Positions 13,853 to 14,346 of a stretch of DNA of 14,346 bases are shown one piece after another; within the stretch, counting starts at the first letter, position 1; every line of letters begins with the position of its first letter. Made by a program: the position numbers and the translations under genes. The notes under the pieces are model-generated. The model was not told the origin of the DNA. It saw only the letters and a program-made list of their open reading frames with translations, and searched no databases. The stretch comes from an uncultured Actinomycetes bacterium (GTDB lineage Bacteria > Actinomycetota > Acidimicrobiia > Acidimicrobiales > RAAP-2), in assembly GCA_903893955.1 (NCBI GenBank), contig CAITOG010000054.1, positions 1 to 14,346 of the forward strand, given 5' to 3'.

Positions 13853-13880
13853 AAGCGCGTTCGTCGACAGGGGGAAGCAC

Positions 13881-14346
13881 ATGCTCATGAAGGACAAGAC
13901 TGCCGTAGTGACCGGCGTCGGTGTCGGGCTGGGCCGGGAGGTCGCTGCTGCGCTCCTGGCACAGGGGGCCAAGGTCGTCATCGCAGCGAGAAATCAGGAC
14001 CGCCTCACCGAGGCTGCCGCTGCGCTTGACCCATCTGGCGAGAACGTGCTCGCACATGTCACCGACATCGGCGATCAAGATTCATGCAACGACCTGGCCG
14101 CCGCAGCGCTGGATCGCTTCGGTTCGATTGACGCACTCGTTCAAGTTGCCGCCCGAGAGGACGCATTCGGCGGAGTCCTCGACGCAGATCTGGAGAGATG
14201 GACCCAGGCGTTCGAGACGAACGTCGTCGGCGCCATGCACGCCATTCGCGCCTGCGCGCCTGCACTCAAGGAGCGACAGGGGGCGATCGTGCTGGTGGGC
14301 AGCCAATCGATGTTCAAACCATCCCTTCCACAGGCCGGCTACGGGG
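13881..14346 (+). CDS. Short-chain dehydrogenase/reductase, N-terminal part (runs off right edge)
   Basis: The first 155 codons of a classical SDR are present; the end lies outside the window. The cofactor motif is TGVGVGLG (11-18), a variant of TGxxxGxG. ARNQDRL (36-42) follows the second strand, and arginine there favours NADP(H). VTDIGD (60-65), the strand after it with VQVAA in place of NNAG (87-91), and Asn114 in FETNVVGA fit the fold. Ser141 (VLVGSQS) and Tyr154 (QAGYG) have the right 13-residue separation for the catalytic pair; the lysine should lie just beyond the edge. The ATG at 13881 has GGGGGAAG about 3 nt upstream; ATG 13887 is possible. It is divergent from the channel block. 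The substrate cannot be told from the sequence. Confidence 0.93.
   Translation, partial: MLMKDKTAVVTGVGVGLGREVAAALLAQGAKVVIAARNQDRLTEAAAALDPSGENVLAHVTDIGDQDSCNDLAAAALDRFGSIDALVQVAAREDAFGGVLDADLERWTQAFETNVVGAMHAIRACAPALKERQGAIVLVGSQSMFKPSLPQAGYG

Noticed and set aside
1..14346. Insertion sequences, attachment sites, CRISPR arrays, tRNA or rRNA genes
   Set aside because: No transposase or integrase motifs, no regularly spaced direct repeats and no structural-RNA landmarks were seen on either strand.

Overview
The window looks like high-GC actinobacterial chromosome. A mycothiol glycosyltransferase (MshA), the redox regulator Rex next to hemA-hemC-hemD-hemB-hemL, a YbjN-domain gene beside mshA, and many GTG or apparently leaderless starts all point to Actinomycetota. 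The deviant HemA catalytic motif (STCLRTE), a stand-alone hemD and an iron-type SodB fit a deep-branching class such as Acidimicrobiia. That class assignment is an inference and no species is claimed.

Layout. The left edge holds the 5' part of nuoA (minus; NADH:quinone oxidoreductase subunit A). It is divergent from a geranylgeranyl/menaquinone-chain reductase gene (plus, to 1672). From 11789 down to 1678 runs one co-directional minus-strand block of eleven genes: XRE regulator, mshA, ybjN-like, proC, rex, hemA, hemC, hemD, hemB, hemL and an unrecognised single-pass membrane protein. Every gap in it is 38 bp or less and two junctions overlap. Upstream on the same strand lies sodB (own strong ribosome site), then a 234-bp non-coding stretch with interleaved inverted repeats. 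Next come a 63-residue DksA/TraR-type zinc-finger gene overlapping a one-pore potassium-channel gene, and a possible small frame-split ORF abutting the channel start. The right edge holds the 5' part of a short-chain dehydrogenase gene (plus).

How the genes fit together. hemA, hemL, hemB, hemC and hemD convert glutamyl-tRNA to uroporphyrinogen III, the common tetrapyrrole precursor. Rex, an NADH/NAD+ sensor, sits directly upstream of hemA, as in the known rex-hemACD operon of Streptomyces. MshA starts mycothiol synthesis, SodB removes superoxide, and NuoA plus the quinone-chain reductase belong to the menaquinone respiratory chain. The segment therefore reads as a redox, heme and respiration neighbourhood.

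I found no mobile element, CRISPR array, tRNA or rRNA, and no clearly novel multi-gene system. The least explained parts are the membrane protein at the end of the hem block, the channel/zinc-finger pair with its split upstream ORF, the structured gap before sodB, the inverted repeats before the SDR gene, and candidate leaderless promoters at rex, proC and the XRE gene.
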